A stretch of DNA of 64,000 bases from Glaesserella australis (GCF_003260095.1 NZ_PTPX01000010.1:1-64000), one strand, 5' to 3'; shown: positions 46,828-55,456, counted from the stretch's first letter. A program made the numbers and translations. Notes: a model not told the origin generated them from the letters alone.

Positions 46828-47355
46828 ATGTTAAAGCGTTTTACCTTGCTTATAGCAATTGGCTTTTGTTCGTCTGTGTTGGCTACACCGCCGATACCAC
46901 CAGCACCGACCCCAACGCCATCAAGCTATCCTGATGTAGCTGAAATTAAACCGCCGATTATTTCATTACGCAGTCTGAATACAGGGGAACCTGTCTCAAA
47001 TCGTAGTTACGACCGCAATGATCCAAAAGAAGTGCAGTGGAGATTGGTCGATGCTATCGTAAAAAATCGTCGCTTTGTACAGTTTAGAGTGATTGATAAA
47101 GAAGATCGTTGTTTGGTGGGCGAAGACGGGGGTAATTTGCCCTGCACACAAATTGAAACCTTGTTTAATCTTATTCCCACAGACACAGGGGCATTTATTC
47201 TTACCGAGCCAAACAGCGGAAAATGTTTCACTAGCGAGAACTACGGCAGTTATGGCTATCAAAACTGCTTACAAACAGGTACGGAGAATATCCCGTTAAA
47301 ACATCTGTGGATTATCGCCCCACCGTTTGGACAAAGTAAACTGTTATCAAATTAG
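46828..47355 (+). CDS. cdtC: Cytolethal distending toxin subunit C
   Basis: Second binding/delivery subunit, periplasmic or secreted, partner of CdtA. Signal peptide at 1-19 (SVLATPP), a proline-rich linker (PPIPPAPTPTPSS), then a beta-trefoil with RSLNTGEPVSNRSYD, CLVGEDGG and HLWIIAPPFGQSKLL. 175 residues, slightly short but complete. Last gene of cdtABC; a terminator follows. Confidence 0.93.
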   Translation: MLKRFTLLIAIGFCSSVLATPPIPPAPTPTPSSYPDVAEIKPPIISLRSLNTGEPVSNRSYDRNDPKEVQWRLVDAIVKNRRFVQFRVIDKEDRCLVGEDGGNLPCTQIETLFNLIPTDTGAFILTEPNSGKCFTSENYGSYGYQNCLQTGTENIPLKHLWIIAPPFGQSKLLSN

Positions 47356-47360
47356 GGAGC

Positions 47361-47381
47361 AAGGGGCGAATGCCCCTTTTT
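47361..47381 (+). terminator. Terminator of cdtABC
   Basis: Seven-bp GC-rich stem AAGGGGC / GCCCCTT, GAAT loop, then TTT. Confidence 0.8.
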
Positions 47382-47391
47382 ACTGGTTCGC

Positions 47392-47420
47392 AAGCGGTAT
47401 GATTGTTCAAATTAAATCCA
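47392..47420 (+). repeat. Direct repeat flanking cdtABC, right copy
   Basis: Partner of 45217-45245. The cdtABC promoter, genes and terminator lie between the two copies. Confidence 0.75.
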
Positions 47421-47445
47421 CTATTCCAAATATCATTTTTAGACT

Positions 47446-47459
47446 TTGATACATATCAA
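47446..47459. promoter_or_regulatory. FNR box ahead of the LuxR/binding-protein fusion regulator
   Basis: TTGAT-ACAT-ATCAA is a perfect match to the FNR consensus. Its centre (47452.5) is about 41 bases before a start predicted from TAGGCT at 47481-47486, the usual FNR activation position. It implies anaerobic induction. Confidence 0.7.
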
Positions 47460-47510
47460 GGCTTTTATGATGCTTTCTGCTAGGCTAGGCAACTTGTCAG
47501 TGGGGGAGAA

Positions 47511-49238
47511 ATGGATAGCAGAACAAGCTGGTCTTGTCTTGTGGATACACAAGCGGTGGTTTTAGAGTGGGAAGATACAACAGGGGCGGAGTATTTGGCT
47601 TCCTTTGTGGAGGTGGTGCGTTATGCTCAGGCGTTGATCTATTCAAAGCGAGATAGCCTGACTTTTTTCTATTATAAACAAGAGATTAGCTTATGGTTTA
47701 AGGTGAGTTTGCAACGTCATAAGCAACATTTTACCCTGTTGCAAGTTACCCAAACGGATTTGCCTTTTGAATTAAGCCACCGAGAATTAGAGATTTTAAC
47801 CTTAATTAGCAGTGGGTTGAGCAATGGGGAAATTGCCGAACAGCTTTATATCAGCGAACGCACCGTTGCCAAACACGTTCAACATCTTTTTGAAAAAACG
47901 GCAATTGAGAACCGCACTATTTTAGCAGTCTTTGCTGTGACGGAAAATCTCTGCTGTCTGCCTACACCGGGGTGTTTAACCCATTCCATTCTTGCCAGTT
48001 ATGAGATTGAGCAACTAGCTAAAAAGCGTGACAATTTCACGAAAATAAATCCATTTTCTATTAAACACCAGCATACTAAGCCGATTACTATTGGTATTCC
48101 TTATGTTGAACAGGGCATTGGATTGATTGATACCCAAGAACTACTTAACGGCTCAATGTTAGCGGTCGAAACCATTAATCAGCAAGGGGGAATTAATGGG
48201 CGAGAGCTTCAGCTAGAAACTGCTGGCTTTTGTGTGGAAGACCGTGAAAGTATTCGCCAAGCCTATCAACAGCTCTTTGATAAAGAAGTTGATGCAATTT
48301 CAACCAACTACGCTTGTTACTCCCCTGAAATTCACGAGTTAGTGGCGATGCAAGGCATTCCTTATTTGCATATTGCTACCCACAGCACCACCAATAAACT
48401 GGCGCAACATCTGCCCTTAGAAAAAATAGAGAATATCTTTCAAGTCTGTGCTAGTGATGTCAATTACGGTTTGGGGATAATGCGTTTTCTGCAAAGTTAT
48501 CAACAACAGTATCCTACGTTGGTGAAAAATAAGCAGTTGTTGATCTTCAATGTCAAATGGCAAAAAATTGATATTGGGGTCGAGCAGTTGATCTTGGCGG
48601 CAAGGGCATTGAAATGGTCGGTAGAAGTCGTTGAATTGGAAAAATCTGATCAGACATTCAGCTATGCAATGAAACAGGTTCATCAACTGATGCCTGAAAT
48701 TGTAGTGCTGGCTTCTTATTTTGCGGAAGATATTTTAGCTTTTCACCAAGCATTTCTTCAGCAACCGATTAACGCCATTATTTATAGCATTTATGCACCG
48801 TCTGTTTTATTGCCCCACCAACAACTGTGCGAAGGTGTTGTTTGGGCTTCTACCACAGGGTTAAGTACCAACCACGTTGGGCAACAATTTCGCCAACAAT
48901 ATCAACAACTTTTCGGACATCAGCCAAGTTATTCTCAAGCGAGTGTGGCTTATGATCAAGTGCATATTTTGGCAAATACTTGGCAACACAGCACATCGCC
49001 ACGAGCCTTTAAAGAAGTGTTAAATGGCATTCGCTCTTTGATTTATCACGGCGTGAATGGCACTTACTATCTCGGCAATGATGAACAAGTTGGCTTAACC
49101 TATCCCGATAACACAACAGATCTCTCCATTAGCCAACCGCACTTGGTGTTCCAAATTCAACAAGGCAAAAACACCGTTATCGCCCCGAATTTATTTGCCG
49201 AAGCAAAATTTAAATTACCGCCGTGGTTTAGGTTTTAA
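47511..49238 (+). CDS. LuxR-type regulator fused to a periplasmic-binding-protein sensor domain
   Basis: One-component regulator of unusual build. Residues 1-85 are an unrecognised N-terminal part. A LuxR/GerE helix-turn-helix is at about 88-138 (LSHRELEILTLISSGLSNGE and the recognition helix TVAKHVQHLF). Residues 190-570 are a type I periplasmic-binding fold related to amide/urea receptors (AmiC, UrtA, FmdD): TIGIPYVEQG, GSMLAVETINQQGGINGREL, TNYACYSPEIHELVAMQGIP, ASVAYDQVH. There is no signal peptide or membrane helix, so the binding domain should sense a ligand in the cytoplasm. 575 residues; GGGGGAGAA upstream. It precedes torY and torZ and is likely their regulator. Ligand unknown; an N- or S-oxide or related compound is a guess. 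Confidence 0.85.
   Translation: MDSRTSWSCLVDTQAVVLEWEDTTGAEYLASFVEVVRYAQALIYSKRDSLTFFYYKQEISLWFKVSLQRHKQHFTLLQVTQTDLPFELSHRELEILTLISSGLSNGEIAEQLYISERTVAKHVQHLFEKTAIENRTILAVFAVTENLCCLPTPGCLTHSILASYEIEQLAKKRDNFTKINPFSIKHQHTKPITIGIPYVEQGIGLIDTQELLNGSMLAVETINQQGGINGRELQLETAGFCVEDRESIRQAYQQLFDKEVDAISTNYACYSPEIHELVAMQGIPYLHIATHSTTNKLAQHLPLEKIENIFQVCASDVNYGLGIMRFLQSYQQQYPTLVKNKQLLIFNVKWQKIDIGVEQLILAARALKWSVEVVELEKSDQTFSYAMKQVHQLMPEIVVLASYFAEDILAFHQAFLQQPINAIIYSIYAPSVLLPHQQLCEGVVWASTTGLSTNHVGQQFRQQYQQLFGHQPSYSQASVAYDQVHILANTWQHSTSPRAFKEVLNGIRSLIYHGVNGTYYLGNDEQVGLTYPDNTTDLSISQPHLVFQIQQGKNTVIAPNLFAEAKFKLPPWFRF
47549..47557 (+). repeat. DNA uptake signal, Apl type
   Basis: Complete ACAAGCGGT core near the 5' end of the fusion regulator gene. 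Confidence 0.75.
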
Positions 49239-49293
49239 GAAAGTTACATTTCATTTACAAATCCCACTATTTTTTCGCGAATTCCTTTCTCTA

Positions 49294-49313
49294 AATACGC
49301 AAATCTGCGTATT
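49294..49313. promoter_or_regulatory. 20-bp palindrome, candidate operator of the fusion regulator
   Basis: AATACGCA-AATC-TGCGTATT, perfect 8-base arms. It directly precedes the -35 of the torY promoter, with centre about -43.5, the position and size of LuxR-type activator sites. It has no T-tract, so a terminator is unlikely. Confidence 0.5.
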
Positions 49314-49340
49314 GGAATGGCTTTCCCTGAAACCTATAAT
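49312..49340 (+). promoter_or_regulatory. Predicted promoter of torY
   Basis: TTGGAA at 49312-49317, 17-base spacer, perfect TATAAT at 49335-49340. Predicted start near 49347, 36 bases before torY. Confidence 0.65.
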
Positions 49341-49382
49341 TTCCGTACTTTTATTGTTGTATTTTTATTTGTGGGGTAACAA

Positions 49383-50504
49383 ATGTTGGGATTTAAGAAA
49401 AAAGCCATTTTGGGTGGATTGGCGTTAATGCTGGCTGGGGCAGGGATTTTTGGTGGGACGCAATATGTGATGAAAGCGACCAGTACCACGGAGTTTTGTG
49501 TCAGTTGCCATTCAATGAGCCACCCACAAGCTGAGTGGGAGGGAAGTGTTCACTTTTCTAACCGCAAGGGTATTCGTGCAGAATGTGCTGACTGCCATAT
49601 TCCTGAAGATCCTATTCATTATGTGAAAGCGAAAGTGTTTGCCATTAAAGATCTTTGGCACACCTATGTCACTAATAAGTTACCCGATCAAGAAGCCTAT
49701 GAAGCACATCGTTTAGAAATGGCTCAAAAGGTTTGGGAAGATATGAAAGCGACTGATTCGGCAACCTGTCGAAGCTGCCACAGTTTTGATGCAATGGTGA
49801 TTTCTGAGCAAAAAGAAGCAGCACAGAAAATGCACAAGTTAGCACAAGAGACCAACCAGACCTGTATTGATTGTCATAAAGGGATTGCCCATTTTATGCC
49901 TGAAATTCCTGTGGACAGTGCGGCAGCGGCAGGCGAATTAGCAAAATTTGGCGGCAATTTCACCGCTAGCGATAAGACGCTTTATGCGTTAGCGATGAGC
50001 AATGCCCAGTTTTCTGATGCAGGCGAAGCACGTTTGATGCCTTATGCCGAATTGACAGAATGGAAAGAGCAGGGCGATCAAGTTCAGGCAACGGTGAAAG
50101 GCTGGCAACAAGTTGGAGCTGAGTCTGTGGTCTATATGGATTTGGGTAAACGCATTATGGTGGCGTTATTGGGCGATGAGGTAAAAGAGAAAGTTACAGT
50201 AACTAAAACCGTCTATGACAATGTAACCGCATCAGATTGGAAAGAAGTCCATTTCCCTGTGACTTTGCCGAAAAGTGCGGTGACTTCTAACTTAAATGCG
50301 TTAAATCAATTTGGGAATAATCTAAACCAAACCCATTGTAGCGGTTGCCACGCTCCGATTGGTGCGGATCACTACACGGCGAACCAGTGGATTGGCGTGG
50401 TCAATTCAATGAAAGACAGAACATCAATGAGTGCAGATGATGTGCGTGCTGTGACGATTTATCTGCAACGTAATGCAAAAGATATTGTGGGTAGTTCTCA
50501 CTAA
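49383..50504 (+). CDS. torY: Pentaheme c-type cytochrome, TorY/TorC family
   Basis: Membrane-anchored quinol-oxidising cytochrome that passes electrons to the periplasmic molybdoenzyme. One N-terminal anchor (about residues 8-30). Four CxxCH haem motifs make the NapC/NirT domain (CVSCH, CADCH, CRSCH, CIDCH). A fifth, CSGCH, is in the C-terminal domain that distinguishes TorC/TorY from NapC. 373 residues. GGGG lies 7 bases upstream of the ATG. In H. influenzae a homologue is paired with the molybdoenzyme I recall as MtsZ. torZ follows after a 308-base leader with a riboswitch. Confidence 0.93.
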   Translation: MLGFKKKAILGGLALMLAGAGIFGGTQYVMKATSTTEFCVSCHSMSHPQAEWEGSVHFSNRKGIRAECADCHIPEDPIHYVKAKVFAIKDLWHTYVTNKLPDQEAYEAHRLEMAQKVWEDMKATDSATCRSCHSFDAMVISEQKEAAQKMHKLAQETNQTCIDCHKGIAHFMPEIPVDSAAAAGELAKFGGNFTASDKTLYALAMSNAQFSDAGEARLMPYAELTEWKEQGDQVQATVKGWQQVGAESVVYMDLGKRIMVALLGDEVKEKVTVTKTVYDNVTASDWKEVHFPVTLPKSAVTSNLNALNQFGNNLNQTHCSGCHAPIGADHYTANQWIGVVNSMKDRTSMSADDVRAVTIYLQRNAKDIVGSSH

Positions 50505-50562
50505 TTTTTTACAACAAAATGCTCGTCTCTGGCATTTACAAATCACAGAGACAAACTAACCC

Positions 50563-50662
50563 GACTCCGAGCCTGTCGTCCTAAGTCTGATGATATGGAA
50601 CCAGTGCCTGTAATTTGCTTGCAAATTACACAATGGTACGTTTAGAAATGAGCGTGCCACTC
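50563..50662 (+). promoter_or_regulatory. Second Moco riboswitch, ahead of torZ
   Basis: The blocks CCGAGCCTG, TCCTAAGTC and GATATGGAACCAGTGCCTG repeat, in the same order and spacing, those of the moaA riboswitch (CTAGCCTG, TCCTAAGTC, GATATGGAAACTGTGCCTG). A GGTACG..CGTGCC hairpin follows, as in the moaA version. It lies in the torY-torZ gap, about 150 bases before torZ, whose product needs the cofactor. Confidence 0.8.
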
Positions 50663-50812
50663 CCCTTTAGAAAGGTGTCGTTATATCAACTTTCACAAAC
50701 TGTATTTGCGAAAGTGGTGATCCGTTTAAGGCTTTTCTGACGGATCACAAGCGGTATCTTTCTTTCTCTTTTTTGCAAATGCTGTTGTGAAATTTCATTA
50801 ATGAGGTTTCAA
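50663..50812 (+). promoter_or_regulatory. Region between the Moco riboswitch and torZ, candidate expression platform
   Basis: A perfect 9-bp hairpin GTGATCCGT / ACGGATCAC (50717-50725 and 50740-50748) is followed by an interrupted T/C-rich tract (TCTTTCTTTCTCTTTTTT). It may act as a terminator or anti-terminator under riboswitch control. The rest shows nothing recognisable beyond the torZ ribosome site. Confidence 0.45.
50747..50755 (+). repeat. DNA uptake signal, Apl type
   Basis: Complete ACAAGCGGT core overlapping the end of the leader hairpin before torZ. Confidence 0.75.
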
Positions 50813-53287
50813 ATGAAAAAGCAAGACAAATTCAACGCAAGTCGCCGTGATTTTCTTAAAAATTCATCTTTAGGTTTGGCAGGTGCTTCCCTTGCAACAA
50901 GTGGCGTAACATCGCTACTCAGTTCAAATGCTGTTGCCGCAGAGCAAACGGCGGTAATGACCGCAGCACACTGGGGACCGATTGGCGTGGTAGTCGAAAA
51001 TGGTAAAGCGGTTAAATCAGGGGCAGCAATTACGCCTGTGATTGAAAATGAATTACAAAATGTCGTACCTGATCAACTTTATAGCGAAGTGCGGGTGAAA
51101 TATCCTATGGTTCGTAAAGGCTATTTGGAAGGCAACAAAGACACAACATTGCGTGGACGTGATGAGTGGGTGCGTATTTCGTGGGATAAAGCCTTTGAAT
51201 TGGTGCATAACGAAGTGAAACGTGTGCGAGATGCTCACGGTGCAGGCGGTATTTTTGCAGGTTCTTACGGTTGGTATAGCTCAGGGGCGTTGCACGCCGC
51301 TCGTACCTTGTTACATCGCTATCTGAATTTAACAGGCGGTTTTGTGGGCGTAAAAGGCGACTACTCAACAGGGGCGGCTCAAGTGATTATGCCACACGTT
51401 TTAGGCACAATCGAAGTGTATGAGCAACAAACCAGCTGGGAAGTAGTGTTGGAAAGCTCGGAAATCGTGGTACTTTGGTCTGCTAACCCGATCACGACAT
51501 TACGCAATGCGTGGACATCGACTGACCAACAAGGCGTGGAATACTTCAAAAAATTAAAAGAGAGTGGTAAACGTGTGATCTGTATCGACCCAGTAAAAAG
51601 CGAAACTTGCGAATACTTGGGAGCAGAGTGGTTGCCGATCAACACTGCAACAGACGTGGCATTGATGCTAGGGATTGCCCATACGTTAGCCACTGAAGGT
51701 AAAGTAGATACCGCATTTATCAAAAAATACACCACAGGCTACGATAAATTTGAAACCTATTTGCTTGGTAAAGAAGACAATCAGCCGAAAGATGCAACTT
51801 GGGCAAGTCAAATTACAGGCGTGCCAGCAGAAACGATCAAAAAATTAGCGGCAGATTTTTCATCAAAACGCACAATGTTAATGGCAGGTTGGGGTATGCA
51901 ACGTCAGCGTCACGGCGAACAAACGCACTGGATGATCGTCACCCTTGCGTCAATGTTAGGTCAAATCGGCTTACCGGGTGGCGGTTTTGGTTTGAGCTAT
52001 CACTATGCAAACGGCGGTGCACCAACGGCAACGGGCGGTATTTTAGGCTCTATCACTGCAAGCCCATCGACCGAAGCTGGCGAAAAAACGTGGTTGGACG
52101 ATACGTCTAAATTCTCGTTCCCATTGGCTCGTATTTCTGATGCATTACTCAATCCGGGCAAAACCATTCAATATAACGGCACAGAAGTCACCTACCCAGA
52201 CATTAAATTGATTTACTGGGCGGGCGGTAATCCGTTTACGCATCACCAAGACACTAACACACTCGTGAAAGCGTGGCAAAAACCAGACACTGTCATTGTG
52301 AATGAAGTGAACTGGACACCAACGGCTCGTATGGCGGATATTGTGCTACCAGCCACCACAAGTTATGAACGTAACGACTTAACAATGTCGGGCGACTATT
52401 CAATGATGAACATTTACCCGATGAAAAAAGTGGTCGAACCGCAATTTGAAGCGAAAAGCGATTATGACATTTTTGCAGAATTGGCAAAACGTGCAGGGGT
52501 TGAACAGCAATTTACCGAAGGCAAAACCGAAATGGATTGGTTAAGAGGCTTCTATAACACCGCCTTTGAAGCCGCACGTAAGAACCGTGTGTTAATGCCG
52601 AAGTTTGAAAAATTCTGGGAAGAGAACAAACCAGTTACCTTTAAAGCGACAGAAAAAGCGAAAAAATGGGTGCGTTATGAAGCATTCCGCAACGATCCGC
52701 TTCTCAATCCATTAGGTACGCCATCGGGTAAAATCGAGATTTTCTCGGATACCGTTGCGAAAATGAATTATGACGACTGTAAAGGACACCCAACGTGGTT
52801 TGTACCAGCAGAATATGCCGGCAATGTGACCGCTGAAGAGCCGTTAGCGTTAGTGACACCACACCCGTACTACCGCTTACACAGCCAACTTTGCCATACG
52901 TCATTGCGTCAAAAATACACCGTAGCAGACCGTGAGCCAGTGTTAATCTATACGGAAGATGCAAAAGCACGTGGCATTGCAAGCGGTGACATTGTGCGTA
53001 TTTTTAACAAACGTGGGCAAGTGTTGGCTGGTGCTGTGGTGACTGACGGCGTGATCAAAGGCACAGTGGCACTACACGAAGGGGCTTGGTACGATCCACA
53101 AGATCTCGGCACAAGCGAAAAACCGTTATGTAAATTCGGTAACCCGAACGTACTAACCCGTGACGAAGGCACATCAAAACTCGCACAAGGCAACTCGCCA
53201 AATACCGCGATTGTCCAAGTGGAAAAATTTGTCGGACAAGCACCGGAAGTGACCGTGTTTAAAGAGCCGAAGTATCAACAAGGCTAA
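50813..53287 (+). CDS. torZ: Periplasmic molybdoenzyme, TorZ/MtsZ type (N-/S-oxide reductase)
   Basis: Molybdopterin-guanine-dinucleotide reductase of the DMSO/TMAO reductase family, respiratory terminal reductase with TorY. In H. influenzae the homologue I recall as MtsZ reduces methionine sulfoxide as well as N-oxides. Tat signal NASRRDFLKNSSLGLAGASL (about residues 8-27). No N-terminal iron-sulfur cysteines, as in TorA/TorZ. The serine molybdenum ligand is in KGDYSTGAAQVIMPHV, and ARMADIVLPATTSYERND is typical. Start set at ATG 50813 (GAGG 7-10 nt upstream); the ATG at 50801 would put an unusual RFQ ahead of the Tat signal. 824 residues. Exact substrate cannot be read. Confidence 0.92.
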   Translation: MKKQDKFNASRRDFLKNSSLGLAGASLATSGVTSLLSSNAVAAEQTAVMTAAHWGPIGVVVENGKAVKSGAAITPVIENELQNVVPDQLYSEVRVKYPMVRKGYLEGNKDTTLRGRDEWVRISWDKAFELVHNEVKRVRDAHGAGGIFAGSYGWYSSGALHAARTLLHRYLNLTGGFVGVKGDYSTGAAQVIMPHVLGTIEVYEQQTSWEVVLESSEIVVLWSANPITTLRNAWTSTDQQGVEYFKKLKESGKRVICIDPVKSETCEYLGAEWLPINTATDVALMLGIAHTLATEGKVDTAFIKKYTTGYDKFETYLLGKEDNQPKDATWASQITGVPAETIKKLAADFSSKRTMLMAGWGMQRQRHGEQTHWMIVTLASMLGQIGLPGGGFGLSYHYANGGAPTATGGILGSITASPSTEAGEKTWLDDTSKFSFPLARISDALLNPGKTIQYNGTEVTYPDIKLIYWAGGNPFTHHQDTNTLVKAWQKPDTVIVNEVNWTPTARMADIVLPATTSYERNDLTMSGDYSMMNIYPMKKVVEPQFEAKSDYDIFAELAKRAGVEQQFTEGKTEMDWLRGFYNTAFEAARKNRVLMPKFEKFWEENKPVTFKATEKAKKWVRYEAFRNDPLLNPLGTPSGKIEIFSDTVAKMNYDDCKGHPTWFVPAEYAGNVTAEEPLALVTPHPYYRLHSQLCHTSLRQKYTVADREPVLIYTEDAKARGIASGDIVRIFNKRGQVLAGAVVTDGVIKGTVALHEGAWYDPQDLGTSEKPLCKFGNPNVLTRDEGTSKLAQGNSPNTAIVQVEKFVGQAPEVTVFKEPKYQQG

Positions 53288-53304
53288 ACTTTTTCTTTAA
53301 GATC

Positions 53305-53340
53305 AAAGGCTAAATGCGAAAGTGTTTAGCCTTTTGTTTT
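53305..53340 (+). terminator. Terminator of torZ
   Basis: Ten-base arms AAAGGCTAAA / TTTAGCCTTT with a 10-nt loop, then TTGTTTT. Confidence 0.75.
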
Positions 53341-53392
53341 GAGAAAATAGATGGGAATATGGTATATTGTCTGCCTATTTTAAGGAGACTCC

Positions 53393-53791
53393 ATGAAAAA
53401 CAAATTTCTTTTAATCGCAGCTCTAAGCGGCTTTTTCTGCATAGCATTCGGGGCATTTGCTGCTCACGGCTTGCAGAAAGTGTTAGAACCTAAAGCGTTA
53501 GCGTGGATTGAAACAGGTTTGCAATATCAAATGTTTCATACTTTGGCGTTAATGGCGTTGGGCTTGTTCCAAATTGCAAATTTTTCGCAAAATCCGCCCG
53601 CTTGTCGAGCTAAAGCCTTTAATATAATTGGCGGCAGTTGGGCGTTAGGGATTTTATTGTTTAGCGGTAGTTTATACGCCCTTGCGTTAGGGGCAAGCCG
53701 TGCGATTGCTTGGATAACGCCTATCGGCGGTTCGCTCTTTTTAGTCGGCTGGGCGGCGTTGGTTTATATTAGTGTGAGAAGTCAGAAGTAA
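53393..53791 (+). CDS. ygdD: DUF423 membrane protein YgdD
   Basis: Small inner-membrane protein of the DUF423 family, function unknown. Four hydrophobic segments; the family opening [12 protein letters not shown] (about residues 20-31) and [16 protein letters not shown] are present. 132 residues. AAGGAG upstream. Its stop overlaps the rlmM start (TAATG); the same pairing occurs in E. coli. Confidence 0.9.
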   Translation: MKNKFLLIAALSGFFCIAFGAFAAHGLQKVLEPKALAWIETGLQYQMFHTLALMALGLFQIANFSQNPPACRAKAFNIIGGSWALGILLFSGSLYALALGASRAIAWITPIGGSLFLVGWAALVYISVRSQK

Positions 53792-54867
53792 TGAATAAAT
53801 TAGCTTTATATTGCCGTGCTGGTTTTGAAAAAGAAGTAGCAGGGGAGATTAACGATAAAGCCGCTCAATTGGGGATTTACGGCTTTGCGAACCTAAAAGA
53901 GAACAGCGGCTATGTGATTTTTGAGTGCTATCAAGCAGGGGAAGCAGATAGATTAGCCAAAGAATTAGCGTTTAATCAGTTGATTTTTGTGCGGCAGATG
54001 ATTGTGGTGGGCGAATTGTTGCAAGATTTGCCTGAAAATGATCGTATTTCGCCAATTTTAGCGGAATATCAACGCCTAAACCCAAAAAACAGTAGCGATA
54101 TTTTGGTTGAAACGCCTGATACCAATGAAGCGAAAGAACTTTTGACTTTCTGTCGTAAATTTACTGTACCGCTACGCAATGCCTTGAAAAAACAGGGCTG
54201 GTTAGGGGCGAAAGAAACGGCGAAAAATAGCGTAAGTTTGCACGTTTTGTTTATCGGTTCGGGCAAATGTTATGTGGGCTATGCTTATAATCATAACCGA
54301 TCACCGTTTTTTATGGGCATTCCACGTCTGAAATTCCCAGCCGATGCACCGAGCCGTTCAACCTTAAAATTGGAAGAAGCAATTTTAACCTTTGTGCCAC
54401 AAGCCGAAGAGAAACAACGTTTTACCGAGCAGATGTGCGGCGTGGATTTGGGGGCTTGCCCGGGCGGTTGGACTTATCAGCTCGTTAAGCGAGGATTGTT
54501 TGTTTATGCGGTCGATCACGGAAAAATGGCGGCAAGTTTACACGACACGGGGCGAATTGAGCATTGTGCGGAAGACGGCTTTAAATTCCAACCGCCAAAA
54601 CGTAAACAGATTGATTGGTTAGTGTGCGATATGGTGGAACAGCCGTTGCGGATCAGTAAGCTGATTGCCAAATGGCTAGTCAATGGCTGGTGTCGTGAAA
54701 CGATTTTCAACTTAAAATTACCAATGAAAAAGCGTTATCAAGAAGTGCAACTCTGTTTTGATACCATTGCAGAAATTTTAGAAAAGCAAGGGTTGAAATT
54801 TACTTTACAAGCGAAACAGTTATATCACGATAGGGAAGAGATTACGGTACATATTCAAATAAAATAG
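53791..54867 (+). CDS. rlmM: 23S rRNA (cytidine-2498-2'-O)-methyltransferase RlmM
   Basis: SAM-dependent enzyme methylating C2498 of 23S rRNA. N-terminal THUMP-like RNA-binding part (1-180), then the Rossmann methyltransferase with [17 protein letters not shown] (SAM motif), [19 protein letters not shown] and the lysine region [13 protein letters not shown]. 358 residues. Translationally coupled to ygdD. Confidence 0.95.
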   Translation: MNKLALYCRAGFEKEVAGEINDKAAQLGIYGFANLKENSGYVIFECYQAGEADRLAKELAFNQLIFVRQMIVVGELLQDLPENDRISPILAEYQRLNPKNSSDILVETPDTNEAKELLTFCRKFTVPLRNALKKQGWLGAKETAKNSVSLHVLFIGSGKCYVGYAYNHNRSPFFMGIPRLKFPADAPSRSTLKLEEAILTFVPQAEEKQRFTEQMCGVDLGACPGGWTYQLVKRGLFVYAVDHGKMAASLHDTGRIEHCAEDGFKFQPPKRKQIDWLVCDMVEQPLRISKLIAKWLVNGWCRETIFNLKLPMKKRYQEVQLCFDTIAEILEKQGLKFTLQAKQLYHDREEITVHIQIK

Positions 54868-54995
54868 ATTTGCAAATAAATTTTAAGAAATTTACTAAAT
54901 TTGAGAAGTAGTTCAAATTTTATATATTAAGACTGTGGTAGTATTTCTCTAGAAGTAGAAAGTAACTCAATAACCTATATAACAAGGAGCTTATT

Positions 54996-55421
54996 ATGTA
55001 TAAACATATCTTAGTTGCAGTAGATCTTTCTGAGGAAAGCTTGGTGTTATTGCGTAAGGGGGCGAGTCTTGCAGAGAAATGTGGAGCAAAATTATCGCTG
55101 ATTCATGTAGATGTGAATTTTTCAGATCTTTATACTGGACTTATTGATATTAATATGTCATCAGTGCAAGATTCTGTTTCTGAAGAGACAGTAAAAGCAC
55201 TTGAGGAATTAGCCAATAAAGTCAACTATCCAGTGACTGAAAAATTAAATGGTAGCGGTGATTTTAGCCAAGTACTTGAAGAAGCTGTCGAAAAATACCA
55301 AGTAGATTTACTGGTAACGGGACATCACCAAGATTTTTGGAGTAAGTTTATGTCATCTACTCGTCAAGTGATGAATAGTGTGACAGTTGATATGCTAGTT
55401 GTTCCGCTCGTCAGTGAATAA
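54996..55421 (+). CDS. uspA: Universal stress protein A
   Basis: Small cytoplasmic UspA-type stress protein; 141 residues opening [19 protein letters not shown]. The C-terminal [20 protein letters not shown] stands where other Usp proteins carry the ATP-binding glycines. Here GxxGxxxxx(S/T) is absent, so like E. coli UspA it probably does not bind ATP. Ribosome site AAGGAG. Single gene with its own terminator. Confidence 0.93.
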   Translation: MYKHILVAVDLSEESLVLLRKGASLAEKCGAKLSLIHVDVNFSDLYTGLIDINMSSVQDSVSEETVKALEELANKVNYPVTEKLNGSGDFSQVLEEAVEKYQVDLLVTGHHQDFWSKFMSSTRQVMNSVTVDMLVVPLVSE

Positions 55422-55456
55422 AATAGCTTTGGCTATTCATTGGTAAAATAGTTGTT

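Noticed and set aside
49294..49313. The 20-bp palindrome read as a terminator of the fusion regulator gene
   Set aside because: No T-tract follows, and it directly adjoins a strong promoter; an operator is more likely.
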